Assembly: GCA_958450325.1 (NCBI GenBank)
Contig: OY288256.1
Coordinates: 50,362,953-50,426,952 of the forward strand
Source: Agrostemma githago
Lineage: Eukaryota > Streptophyta > Magnoliopsida > Caryophyllales > Caryophyllaceae
Direction of reading: 5' to 3'
Length of the DNA stretch: 64,000 bases
The notes below the pieces were generated by a model. The model was not told where the DNA came from and did not search any database. It worked only from the letters and a program-made list of their open reading frames with translations. This document shows positions 44,892 through 55,004 of this stretch, piece after piece (the first letter of the stretch is position 1; each line of letters begins with the position of its first letter). Both the position numbers and the translations under genes were made by a program.

Positions 44892-46538
44892 CGTATTGTC
44901 AAAATTCGGATTTAACTCGTTTAACTACGACTATTGCCCAAAGTCCGTTTGATCCCTTTACGAGACGCAATAGTGGTGGCGCCCTTTCGAGGAGCACCGC
45001 CCTACGCACTCAAGGGCATAACGTGATCGTGATAGTACGTAGTTGAACGGGCTTAATTCCATTTCAAAGGATCGGTACAAAACCCGTTGACGCTAAATTG
45101 AGCATCGTATAATCCGTAAGGATTATTAAAGATGACGTAACGCGGAGGGAATTAATTTTGTCCCGGTCCAATTTAAAACGATTTTTATGTCATCTTTTCT
45201 AAAATCTCCGATAATGGTCTCGTAATCATAATATTCACATTATGAGTACCTAAGATCGAATTGCATATAAATCGTGCCATATTTATATGTGATTTGATTT
45301 ATTATCGATTTTAAAACACATAAAACGAGACGAGTTATACCTCGTACAGGTGCCACTCGACCGAGTACATAAGCTACTCGATCGAGTAGCACCCCAAATT
45401 ATGGGCAGTAGCCTCTTTTAGGACGCACTCGACCGAGTCAGGCCATGACTCGACCGAGTGGGTCCTGTAGCCCAGAAAACCGAGAGCTCTTTTTATCATC
45501 CGGGCCTCGTCTTTTAAAAAGCGACTTAGTCGACACGTGTAAAGTCAATCACGTGATCTCTTTTTCAAAATACATGCATATCATTGCACATAAACAACTT
45601 TGATCGACGGTCTCACTATTAATCTTGCGTTGACGACTCCTTAGTCGTATCCTACGCACGATTAATTTAGACTCCAATTTATCGACATGATAAGTTGGGA
45701 CAAGGCATCGGGATTTGGGATCGGGCTAGCACCACGCCTAGGTCCTATATCTCCGTCCTTCGATTAATGCATAAAATAATATGTATTTAATTGAAGTTCG
45801 TCCATTTACACGATTCACGGTCTAGTTTATACACGGGTCCGTTTCTAACTATTGCTTATCATTTTGGCTATATATATTTCGATTATTCTACTTTTATTGC
45901 TCGTTGTATTGTGAATTCCGGGTTGTATTCCGCCCCTGTAATTTGTAACCGATTTATTATTGCTTTTGCTTTATTTATTTACGTTTTACCGTTTATAAAT
46001 GAACCCTCGCATGCTAAATCACTTCGACAATAAATTAGATGCATTAAAATGACGTAGCTCACATTTAATTCGCATGCTTAGCTAAAATGCTGTTTGCATA
46101 TCATTTCACCGAATCACTAACGCGCATATTAGAAAGTCAAACGATGTCTTAGTAGAGGCCGCTATGTGCGGGCGGGGTTGGGTGTCCTTAGTGGGCTTCC
46201 CAACACGCACCCTCACCCCTTACTCAGAACCTCGGTTTCCGGATGCCCGAAACCGTTGGCGCACGAGAGTCATTCTTTACACGATTGCCGGTGTAGATGG
46301 TATCGGTATCGCAATGCAAAGGGACGAGCCCAATAAACTCTAAAACCGAAATGGGTCATACTTTGTGTATGGTCCATAGCGATATAGAGTGGGCTCGAAC
46401 GGTTCCGAATAACCATAAAATTCGGTGGCGACTCCATTTCGACTTAAATTTCAATTCGATCCATTCTCATATGGAGGTGCATTCGCCTACCCAAACCCGC
46501 GCGTGGCCGCGTCGGGGTGGACCTACGTCATGTCCACA
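43783..46538 (+). mobile_element. Solo LTR, Tat type
   Basis: TGTAGACACCCGC... to ...catgtccaca, 2756 bp, with TSD CTACC at 43778-43782 and 46539-46543. It has a TATA box (TATATAAG, 44296-44303), a long TA run, and the inner palindrome row at about 45355-45459 (centres near 45360.5, 45381.5, 45432.5 and 45453.5; steps 21, 51, 21). In the upstream row, sites three and four are partly fused by a deletion (about 44253-44274). No interior or partner LTR. Confidence 0.92.
44806..44888. repeat. (TA)n microsatellite inside the solo LTR
   Basis: About 83 bp of pure alternating TA. The intact LTR at 4616 has only a short tacgtaag at this place, so the run has expanded here. Confidence 0.97.
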
Positions 46539-46543
46539 CTACC

Positions 46544-49318
46544 CAAATCTATATGAAAATTGTGTATTTGTAATTCTACTATCATAACCTAAGACTACAT
46601 TACCTTTATAAATTTGCGAATATTAGATGAATAATCGCATTAATTAACATAATTTTTTAGTGTACTTATCCATAGTACTTTTAAATTACAAAACCTTAAT
46701 TTTATGGGAAAAATATTAATTATGGAAACCTTAGTATTATAATTCTTAAATCTAAATCTAAAAATAATAATACCCAAAATTTACTCTGTAACTTCTTGTA
46801 GGATATGATTTCACTCATATTTTTTTTCATCTATAAAATTATGTTACAACGTCTGCAAAAACATAAATAAAAATAAATTATATCGGCCCAAAAAATATCA
46901 ATGAAATAGAATAAAAACGTAAACAAAAAATTGATACATAATTTGTAATAACCAATTATCATGTAAGAATTTAATTAATAAGACATCTCTATTGTTAAAA
47001 TGGTATGATAGTAAAGTTGTGTAATCAAAATTATTAGCACACCTCATATAAAAAATTCTTTGTAAAAATGTAGAAAATTCTAGTAATATGTAATTACTTT
47101 GTATTGTATTAATTACAACTAATAAAAGGATATGAACTACATATTGATGAGATAAACATTTTAGTAGTGTCACTTGTCAATACCTTGTAAAAGATGACAT
47201 TTTAGAATGACTTTTTATATTTTTATATAGATATAGATGTGAAGATAGATGAATTGTCGTAATAGATTGTAATTTATAAGTGGGTACACGTTAGAAAAAA
47301 CCGTTTAATAAATTATATATTCGAATATACTATTCGTCCACTGTTATCTCTTCTTTTTTTTTGCAAGAAAAGGTACCCTTGTCCATTGTTATCTCTTCAT
47401 ATAAAATGTTTATGAGCCATTACATTGCAAAATTTTGATTAGAAATAAAGAAAAACAAAGTCATTACTAAACGAGAAGCTCTCTTATAATACCGTCTTAT
47501 TATAATAATAGACCCAATAATAATAACCCAAAGTCAAAAAGATGTAAATGTTTGAGGTTTTATAAATTTATTGGGCTTATATTGAGTATGAGACATATTG
47601 GACTTAGTGATTCGAATCTGGATCTTTAGTCCTCTTTTTTAAGTCCAAAGAAACACGCAACTTCGGGCCATTGTTTTAGTGACCTACACAAGGACCAAAA
47701 CAAAACTTACCCAGGGAGATTTAACGGTAATCCCTTGAAATTCAATTGGGAAATGTATATTTTCTTCGAAAAGAAAAAAATAAATAAATAAATAAAATCT
47801 GTGTTGAATATAAATGGGATTGAGCACAAATTGTCATTTTGTCATAATTATGAGGAAAATTTGTGTGATACTTCTTAACTTTGTCATTTTATGCATGGTA
47901 TTCTTCTTTTTAAGTTTGTATACATGGCAGTATAGTATCATTAACATTAGATATTCTTTTTATAATTTTAAAAATCTCCGGTTGATCATAACTCTTACAC
48001 TAAATGTTGGAATTGACCTCTTTTCCGCAGATTCATTATCTCATTAAGATATGTAACTTAACGCTAATAGAATTTGTTATGCGAAACTCTAAGATTGTAA
48101 TTATGGCTGATTATAGTTTTTTGGTAAGAAAAGACACCACAAAAACATTGTTTTGACAAAAATATCAAATCTGTTATGTACAAATGAAGACTTCTGTAAC
48201 GGGAAAGGGACGCAATCGGCAAGAAAGTTAAATCTCAAGAGAAGCATATGCATAAATTTCACAAATTCTTGCATAAGACAGTCTCACCGTTTTTTTTAAA
48301 AAAAAGGGTATCACACTACTAGCATCGCATGTAAATTAGCGAGAATGTTCAAGATACCACGTGAATTTTCTGTGCTATTAGTTAGTTCAATTGATAATGT
48401 TATGATGAAGAAAAAAACGAAAAAGGACCCTACGAAGGCCCATTCAAAATAGTGAATTGAAGTCAAATGACCTCAGTGTTAGTACTCGTGCGTAGTATTT
48501 TTGGTAGTAGTACAATTATCCACAATAATGAGATAAAGAGTAGTCTAAAATCTAAAGTCATACAAAGACGATATTAACCGTCTAAAGTCATATGAAGACG
48601 ATATTAATTATTTATCAATACGAACTACGAAGTACAGAGTATATCTTAGTAGGTAAAACTCATAGATAAAAATATACTCCAGTATCTTGTCAAACTTTAG
48701 ACATAATTTTAACAATAACGTCTTTCTCAAGACTTCAAGGTATAACGTGATTGTTGTTAGCTTAGTCTTTCATGTCATGGAGGCATGGTATTAATAGAGT
48801 ATTCAATGATATCTCTTAACATAATACTTGGTAATTCGATATGGTCTCAACATAAATTAAATATTGAGTCATCAATAGCACGCAAGTGTAACCCTTGTGT
48901 ATGTTTCAATTCTCAACTTTGTAAATTGGAATTAGAGATATTAAAGAATAAAGACAGTTTTTTATACATTCTTTATCTCAATTATGTGCTCCATATACTA
49001 GTATATATAAAAGTATTCTTCGTTTTTTTTCTAGGATTCACTTTTAATTAAAGATGAAACAAATGATCATAACAAAGAGAGCATAAAGGTTAACAATCGA
49101 GAGTAAAGATCAGATAACAAAAATCTTCAAATATACTTTAAGATACAACAAAGTATTGTACTTCGTACTAACTTTCTATAAAACTTCATTGGAACAAAAC
49201 TTCAGATAGTGATTGCTATCTGATAGTACTACAATAATATGCCGCTAATTACAATTTAATAACATAAACTTAAAACAAATTAAAAATTACATCTAATTAA
49301 TTTAATACCTATACTACA
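46544..49318. other. AT-rich intergenic sequence, no gene or element recognised
   Basis: About 2.8 kb. Open frames are short and of low complexity, with no codon or domain signal. A short duplication (ctaaagtcata.gaagacgatatta) is at about 48547-48610. Confidence 0.6.
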
Positions 49319-49320
49319 TA

Positions 49321-49411
49321 CTCCCTCCGTCCATTATTTATCGCCCCACTCCATGAATATATGTGAGGAGTATTTTAATGGGGTGGGACGATAAATAGTG
49401 GACGGAGGGAG
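49321..49411. mobile_element. Stowaway-type MITE
   Basis: 91 bp with 12-bp perfect terminal inverted repeats CTCCCTCCGTCC and GGACGGAGGGAG. The target TA is duplicated on both sides (49319-49320 and 49412-49413), and the interior folds into a near-complete hairpin. This is the standard Tc1/mariner-derived Stowaway pattern of plants. Confidence 0.93.
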
Positions 49412-50170
49412 TAATAATTAATTAATTTCCACCTAACCCTTAAATGATACGCATTAATACCAAATACGCAACATTAAGCATTTAATTGAATCTAATCTAA
49501 TTAAAGTAGCTAACATAGCAAACAAGGGGTTAATCGAAAACGACATCCATGGGACCTTATGTTGCATAGAAACGACAAACATAACACAATGCATTGCATG
49601 CATGACCCCATTATGACCATTTCATTTCATTTTTTATGCTCCTCTCCTCCCTCAATAATACAAAATTGATGATGACAATTGACACTCCCCCTTCCCTTAA
49701 TTAATTAGATGATTAATAAGGTGCCTAATTAACTACCAAAATAGCCTAATTATCCCTTTAATGCATACTCTAATATAATATACATGACCATAGAGGATCA
49801 TGATTAGGGAGGGGTTGTTATTGGACCATTCCACTCACCATACCATGCATGCATGCATGACTCATCAACATCCTAGTACAAACATACATACATACATACA
49901 TACTCTCTCCTATCCTATCCAACCGATTTTGTAAAAAAAATACACATACGTAAGGAAAGACATACACGTAACAAAAGTACGTGATTCAACGACTATTTAT
50001 TATATGAATACACGTAAAGGAGGATCGGAACCAGTTGGATGAAATGGAAGACTGATTTTGTGAAAAAACACTAACATAACAGAAGTGGTTCAACGAATAT
50101 TGGTGTGATTTCGTGAATACACTTAAAAGGATCAGAAGATATGTGTATGCAAGAAGTATGTATGTTGATG
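49412..50170. other. 3' flank of the S40 gene
   Basis: AT-rich, with microsatellites catgcatgcatg near 49850 and (CATA)n near 49885-49902. The first 100-200 bp next to 50171 probably include the 3' UTR of the minus-strand gene; a poly-A signal cannot be fixed. Confidence 0.5.
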
Positions 50171-50779
50171 TCACTCTAGGAAACCAGTTTTGGATAAAAT
50201 GGCATTCCTGACCATACTAAGGTCTCTACCTTTGAGGGTCCTACCAATTCCTTCATAAACCGAAAATGAAGATATTTGATTCCTTGCTAACTTCCTAGCA
50301 AGATACTCATGGGGTGGCATCATCTCCTCATCATCATCACCCTCACCCTCATCACCATTATTAATATAATTTTTATTATTAATATTAATATTAATATTAA
50401 TATTATTGTTGTTGATATTAAAATTATTATTTTTCTTTTTTGAGGTCTTATTATTATTACCGTATATTTTGGACCAATCAGGGATGTCTAAAGGAGCAGA
50501 AGACTGTTTTTTACCAGCAGTAAAAACTTCTTGTGAGGATGACGATAAGGAGGATCTTGGTATCATTCTTGGAGCAGTAAAATTATTATTATTATTATTA
50601 TTACTTCTAAGAGAAGAGGGTGAATGGGTAGTGGTAAAAAAGGATGAATTATTATCTTTCATGGTTTTTCTTGAATTATTACTATTAGTCATCTCTTTTT
50701 TACCTTCCATCACTCCCCACACTTCTTCTTCATCAAAGTCTTCTTCTTGTGCATATCTTCTTCCATATCTTCCTGCCAT
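50171..50779 (-). CDS. Senescence regulator S40 family protein (DUF584)
   Basis: 202 residues, single exon, ATG at 50779-50777. The N-terminus GRYGRRYAQEEDF with an acidic EEEVWGVM, the central SAPLDIPDWSKIYG, and the C-terminal block (PPHEYLARKLARNQ at about 155-168, then GRTLKGRDLS and a final KTGFLE) are the conserved elements of the plant S40/DUF584 family. Members are small nuclear proteins linked to senescence and stress; the molecular mechanism is little known. Between the conserved blocks lie long Asn and Asn-Ile runs (about residues 60-68 and 105-140) encoded by AT-rich trinucleotide and hexanucleotide repeats, which are likely to vary between individuals. It is the only convincing single-copy host gene in the window, with intact start, frame and stop. 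A TATA-like motif lies about 150 bp upstream. Confidence 0.92.
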   Translation of the reverse strand: MAGRYGRRYAQEEDFDEEEVWGVMEGKKEMTNSNNSRKTMKDNNSSFFTTTHSPSSLRSNNNNNNNFTAPRMIPRSSLSSSSQEVFTAGKKQSSAPLDIPDWSKIYGNNNKTSKKKNNNFNINNNNININININNKNYINNGDEGEGDDDEEMMPPHEYLARKLARNQISSFSVYEGIGRTLKGRDLSMVRNAILSKTGFLE

Positions 50780-50928
50780 TTTTATATATATTTATTTAGT
50801 TTTTAGATTTATAGGGGGAAATGAATTGAAGGTGAAATAATTTGAGCGAGTGAAGTGGAAACACATAAGCAAAAGAAAGCAAGGAAGTCAAATAAATAGA
50901 GTAAGATAAAGAGAGTGGACATGCCCTC

Positions 50929-50934
50929 TTTATA
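50929..50934 (-). promoter_or_regulatory. Putative TATA box of the S40 gene
   Basis: The minus strand reads ctttataaagaggg, 150 bp upstream of the ATG, in a region free of repeats. This implies a 5' UTR of about 120 nt, which contains CT-rich stretches. Confidence 0.5.
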
Positions 50935-51274
50935 AAGTAGGGTGAGAGGGGGAAGAAATTGTTTTTTTTTGTGTCAAAATAAATTAAGAGAAATAAACAA
51001 GTTAATTTTGTGAAAGAAATAAAAATAAAAATAAAATGACTTGGTGGCTTAGGAATTACCATCTATCACATCATTTGGTACATTTAGCCAATCACATTTT
51101 TGATGGTACAAATTAAATTGCTTTCTTTTAAAACAATATACTTTACTCTCCACCTTCAATATTTTGTGCCCATTTACATAAAAAAATAAGAAATAAATAT
51201 AATACTCCGTAATAATATAACCTTCGTTTCATGTAACAGTTACCTATTTCTCTTTTTCGATCTATTATTCAATA

Positions 51275-51553
51275 CTCCCCCGTTCCATTTCATTTTTTAC
51301 GTTTGTTTTTGTACACTTACATCGATAAACGTTTTCTTTTATCCGTATCTTTAGTTAAATATTTCTAAAAATTATAAAAATTTGATATTTATAATGCACT
51401 CGATTAGACAATTTAAACAAGATTATCTTAAATAACCATCTTATATCTTATATGGAGTATATTATACAATAAGTTATATTGACGATACTACTTACTTATG
51501 AATAGTGCCCAAAAATCAAACCTAAATATCAAATGGAACGAATAAAGTAACTA
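51275..51553. mobile_element. Degenerate MITE, Stowaway-like
   Basis: Starts tactcccccgttccattt and ends aaatggaacgaataaagta, so about 10 bp of terminal inverted repeat remain, with TA at both borders. Non-coding and AT-rich. Weaker than the copy at 49321. Confidence 0.45.
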
Positions 51554-51688
51554 CGATGTATCTATTTTTATTTTTAGTAAGTTTTTGTTAGGTTTATGTA
51601 ATGCAAATGAAATTTGTGTGATCCAAATATATTGATTATTCTTTACTTAAGCTTTGATCCAAAAATAACAGGTAAATAGTGGGTGAGA

Positions 51689-53326
51689 TGATTAGTGTAG
51701 TTTGTAGTGCTTATTTTGTTGTGTTTTGGTCCCATTTTCCTTGTGGAATCGCTCCTTGGGAGCGATTTATGGGTTTCTTATGCTTTCTTTAGTTCGTTTC
51801 AGGTTCCTGCGGCCGATTTGGAAGAGTTGGAGCGATTCCGACTCGATACATACACGTTTTGGAGCCAACAGAGTAGAGGAACGATGACTCGATGCCTTGG
51901 AATCGACCCCGAGACCTCGGGACCCAATCCCGAGCCTCCGAGACCCAATCCCGAGTCCCGAGAATCGACGAGAAACCCATGAGAGGCAAGGAGGGACCAA
52001 AGAGCTCTTAAGGGAGGCCTACAAAGACCCATCCCGTTCGGGATGGCCTCATCCCGTTCGGGATGAAGTGAACATGAAGCGCGGCTACTGTGAGCCCATC
52101 CCGATCGGGAAGGTCTTTCCCGACCGGGAAGGATGGCCCATCCCGATCGGGACCAAGTCTTCCCGACCGGGAAGGGTCAGTTACAGCTCCGCCTTGTTTC
52201 TTTCAATTCCTTTCCACTTTTAACCCTATATATATATACCCCCCCTCTTGTATTAAGACACAATCTTATGTTATATTCTTTACCTCTCCTTAAACCCTAG
52301 ACTACTTTAGGTTAGATTAGATTAGATTAGTGTAGATTAGTCGGTAATTAGTAGTTAATCTTAGTCTAATCTTGTAATATTGGATCTCTTGAAGAATCCA
52401 TCCAAGATTGACAACCTTGGTGGATGAATTTGGGTTTTCTTCTATGCAAGTGTTCTCCTTTTTCATTCTTCACTAGTTTGGTATAATCCTTTCTTCCTTT
52501 TTACTCTTAATCTTGTTTGTTCATCCAAGTTTGCATCTTTGTTCATAGTTCATAGTTTTCACTAGTTTGTTTATGTTTGTTTTGGTTCTTATGTTGAATC
52601 CTCTTGTTCTTGTTAGTTGTAGTATAATTATGTTAGAGTAGTGTTCTTGCTAGGGTTAGTAGGGTGATTAGGGTGTTAATTAGGTGATTAAGGGATTGTT
52701 GGAGATGTTGGTGGAAGATTTGGGTCTCCTCTTGGTTTGGTGCACATCACATGTTTGTCGAAATGCTTGAATGACTAAGTAGTTGCGAATGCTTGTTTTT
52801 CTTGCCTTTCTCTTGTGGGTGATAGTTTGTTTGTGGGTTCGGTTCCCTCACTAAGTTGCGAGAGCCCGGTGAGGATGACCCCTAGGTCGGTCTACGTAGC
52901 GAGAGCCCGGATGCGACCTAGGACCATAGCACGTTAGAACCCCGTTTGTCGTGTGTGTCGCCGAGATGGGTTTTAGGTGAAACCTCTAGGTCGGTCTACG
53001 TAGCGAGAGCCCGGACCAACCTAGATTACCCTACTACCTCCTTCGCTCTAGTTCTTCCTCGACCATTCCGTTACCCCTTTGACCCCGACCTAATCCTAGC
53101 CCGTTTCTTTGTTTGTTTCTCCGGCACCTTAGTCTTAGTCTAGCTTTCTCCCCTTTTAATCATTCTTGTTTAGCTTAGCTCGTTGACTTAGTCTCGTATT
53201 TAGGCGACCTTAGTCTAGACGCCTCTTACCGTCCCCGTGGATTCGACCCGACTTGCCCTATCTACCGTAGGAATAGCCGGTTATATTATTGACGGTTGGG
53301 ATTCCGCGACAAATCCCTTACCATCA
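51689..53326 (+). mobile_element. Solo LTR of a second family, copy 1
   Basis: TGATTAGTG...TACCATCA, 1638 bp, with TSD TGAGA at 51684-51688 and 53327-53331. It shares its whole length with the inverted copy at 55654-57266. It has six palindromes (52030-52174), a TATATATATA box (52227-52238), and later two or three copies of cggtctacgtagcgagagcc. Open frames of 108 codons conserved in both copies (51897-52223 here) look like by-products of sequence identity. The family is not assigned, though TG...CA ends and a 5-bp TSD make it an LTR. Confidence 0.88.
52030..52174. promoter_or_regulatory. Row of six palindromes upstream of TATA in the second LTR family
   Basis: Two catcccgttcgggatg sites, then alternating tcccgatcggga and ttcccgaccgggaa. 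Centre spacing is about 20, 47, 19, 23 and 20 bp. The row ends about 53 bp before the TATA box at 52227. The inverted copy has the matching row at about 56797-56941. Confidence 0.75.
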
Positions 53327-53355
53327 TGAGACGAAGAGAGTGATTGGTAATCCAA

Positions 53356-53610
53356 AAAAATATCCAATTATAAAGATAGATGAAGTTTATAGCAAAAGAG
53401 TAATCAACGATAATATGTAATTTAAATTATAATGATGTAATGTGTTTATATTGAAAAATTGTTTAGCATATTCTCATTGTATTTTATAATGAGAATATGC
53501 TAAACAATTTTTCAATATAAACACATTACATCATTATAATTTAAATTACATATTATCGTTGATTACTCTTTTGCTATAAACTTCATCTATCTTTATAATT
53601 GGATATTTTT
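53356..53610. repeat. Perfect long inverted repeat (123-bp arms, 9-nt loop)
   Basis: Arms 53356-53478 and 53488-53610 are exact reverse complements as far as I can read, with a gtattttat loop. It begins 25 bp after the solo LTR's TSD. No terminal motif or target duplication is evident. A transcript would fold into a long perfect hairpin that could be diced into small RNAs. Confidence 0.95.
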
Positions 53611-53692
53611 CGTATAAAACGTGAGAGACTTTATACATATGTCCTTTGTAGGGTGCATAGATGAGAGGAAAATTAAACAATGAATAAATTAT

Positions 53693-54544
53693 GGGAAATT
53701 CCCATTTATACCCTCTAAGTTTTCACTTTTCTCAGTTGTACCCCTACGTATAAGCAATTCCCAACTATACCCCTGAACTCTGTTAATTACCCTCAACCAT
53801 GACTAAACTAGAATTAGCCGTTAAGTATGGCCGTTAAGTACCAACTTGCAGTCCTAATCTAATGACATGGCTAGTGACGTGTCGGTCTAGTTGGCTTTTG
53901 TCCTTCATTAATCCCCAATTAACCCTTCATTCTAATTTCAAACTACAACCCCTTCCTCTTCCTTCCTTTCTTCTTCTGTTCGACTTCACTGATCATCACC
54001 ATATCATCCGCCATTCTTCCTCTGTGTGACTATCATCATCATCATCATATTCTCCGTTGCTTTCCTCACTTATTATTGCATGTTGTTGTTTATTTCGACG
54101 AGGCGAAAACCCGAATTAGCTTCGTGCTCTGATTTTGTATTCGTTTCGTGATGTATGATTATTAAACTTTTACGAATTGTGGTTTTACTTTTACATGTAC
54201 CAAGTTTAGATTTTATTTAGTGAAAGTTTAGACGGTGTTGATTGATCGATCATGAAAAGATTGGGAAATGGAGGAAAAAAAAGAAAGAAATACTTTGGAG
54301 GGAGGGAAAGGGTTATTAATTAGAATTAATGAAGGACAAAAGCCAACTAGACCGACATGTCACTAGCCATGTCGTTAGATTAGGACTGTAAGTTGGCACT
54401 TAACGGACATACTTAACGGCTAATTCTAGTTTAGTCACTGTTGAGAGTAATTAATAGAGTTCAGGGGTACAGTTGGGAATTGCTTATACGTAGAGGTACA
54501 ACTGGTAAAAGTGAAAACTTAGAGGGTACAAATGAGAATTTCCC
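53693..54544. mobile_element. Mutator-type MITE with about 250-bp TIRs and 9-bp TSD
   Basis: Ends GGGAAATTCCCATTTATA and, inverted, ...AATGAGAATTTCCC. Inverted similarity covers about 53693-53945 and 54300-54544. The 9-bp direct repeat ATAAATTAT flanks it exactly (53684-53692 and 54545-54553), diagnostic of Mutator-like elements. The 350-bp interior (with catcatcatcat, cgacgaggcgaaaacc) has no transposase and may be captured host sequence. Confidence 0.92.
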
Positions 54545-54553
54545 ATAAATTAT

Positions 54554-55000
54554 TAATGAAAGATAAAAAAAATGTTGCACTTGTTAAAATGAAAAGAGAT
54601 GAAAAAGATTGAGTCATCTCAAAAACAAAAATATATATATAGAAGAGGGATTAGGTGAATCCACCTATCATAATTGAGTCCATGAATCCTCATCTCCACC
54701 CCTAAATTAGAGATAGATGAATGGTTAAGATTTGTTTTGTCAATTAAGGAAATAAGTGACAAAATCTTTGTAAATATTTCATTTGCTCTCTCTCCTCTCT
54801 AATTATCTACTGAAATATTTTGTCTTCTATTTTTTTTCACTGACCTTCTTTCTCTCACACAACACATTTCTTCAAAATTAATTTTTTTCAATTCACAAAC
54901 CCTCGCGCATAACTTACTCTCCGTTTTGACGCATCATAATGTTTATTTTAACTCATAGATTGTGTTACTTTGACTCACACGTGTTACTGTAATTCATGAA
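54554..55000. other. AT-rich flank with a (TA)n-anchored repeat end
   Basis: At about 54630 a TA run is followed by ggtgaatccacc, gagtccatgaatcctcatct and aatggttaagat. This resembles, in inverted form, the sequence at window positions 60-160. No gene. Confidence 0.4.
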
Positions 55001-55004
55001 CTGT

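Noticed and set aside
47814..48047. 77-codon hydrophobic frame as a small membrane protein
   Set aside because: AT-driven composition, no conserved motif, no promoter or neighbouring evidence.
51897..52223. A 108-codon frame conserved in both copies of the second solo LTR
   Set aside because: It overlaps the palindrome row, its residues mirror the repeats, and other frames are equally conserved because the copies are young.
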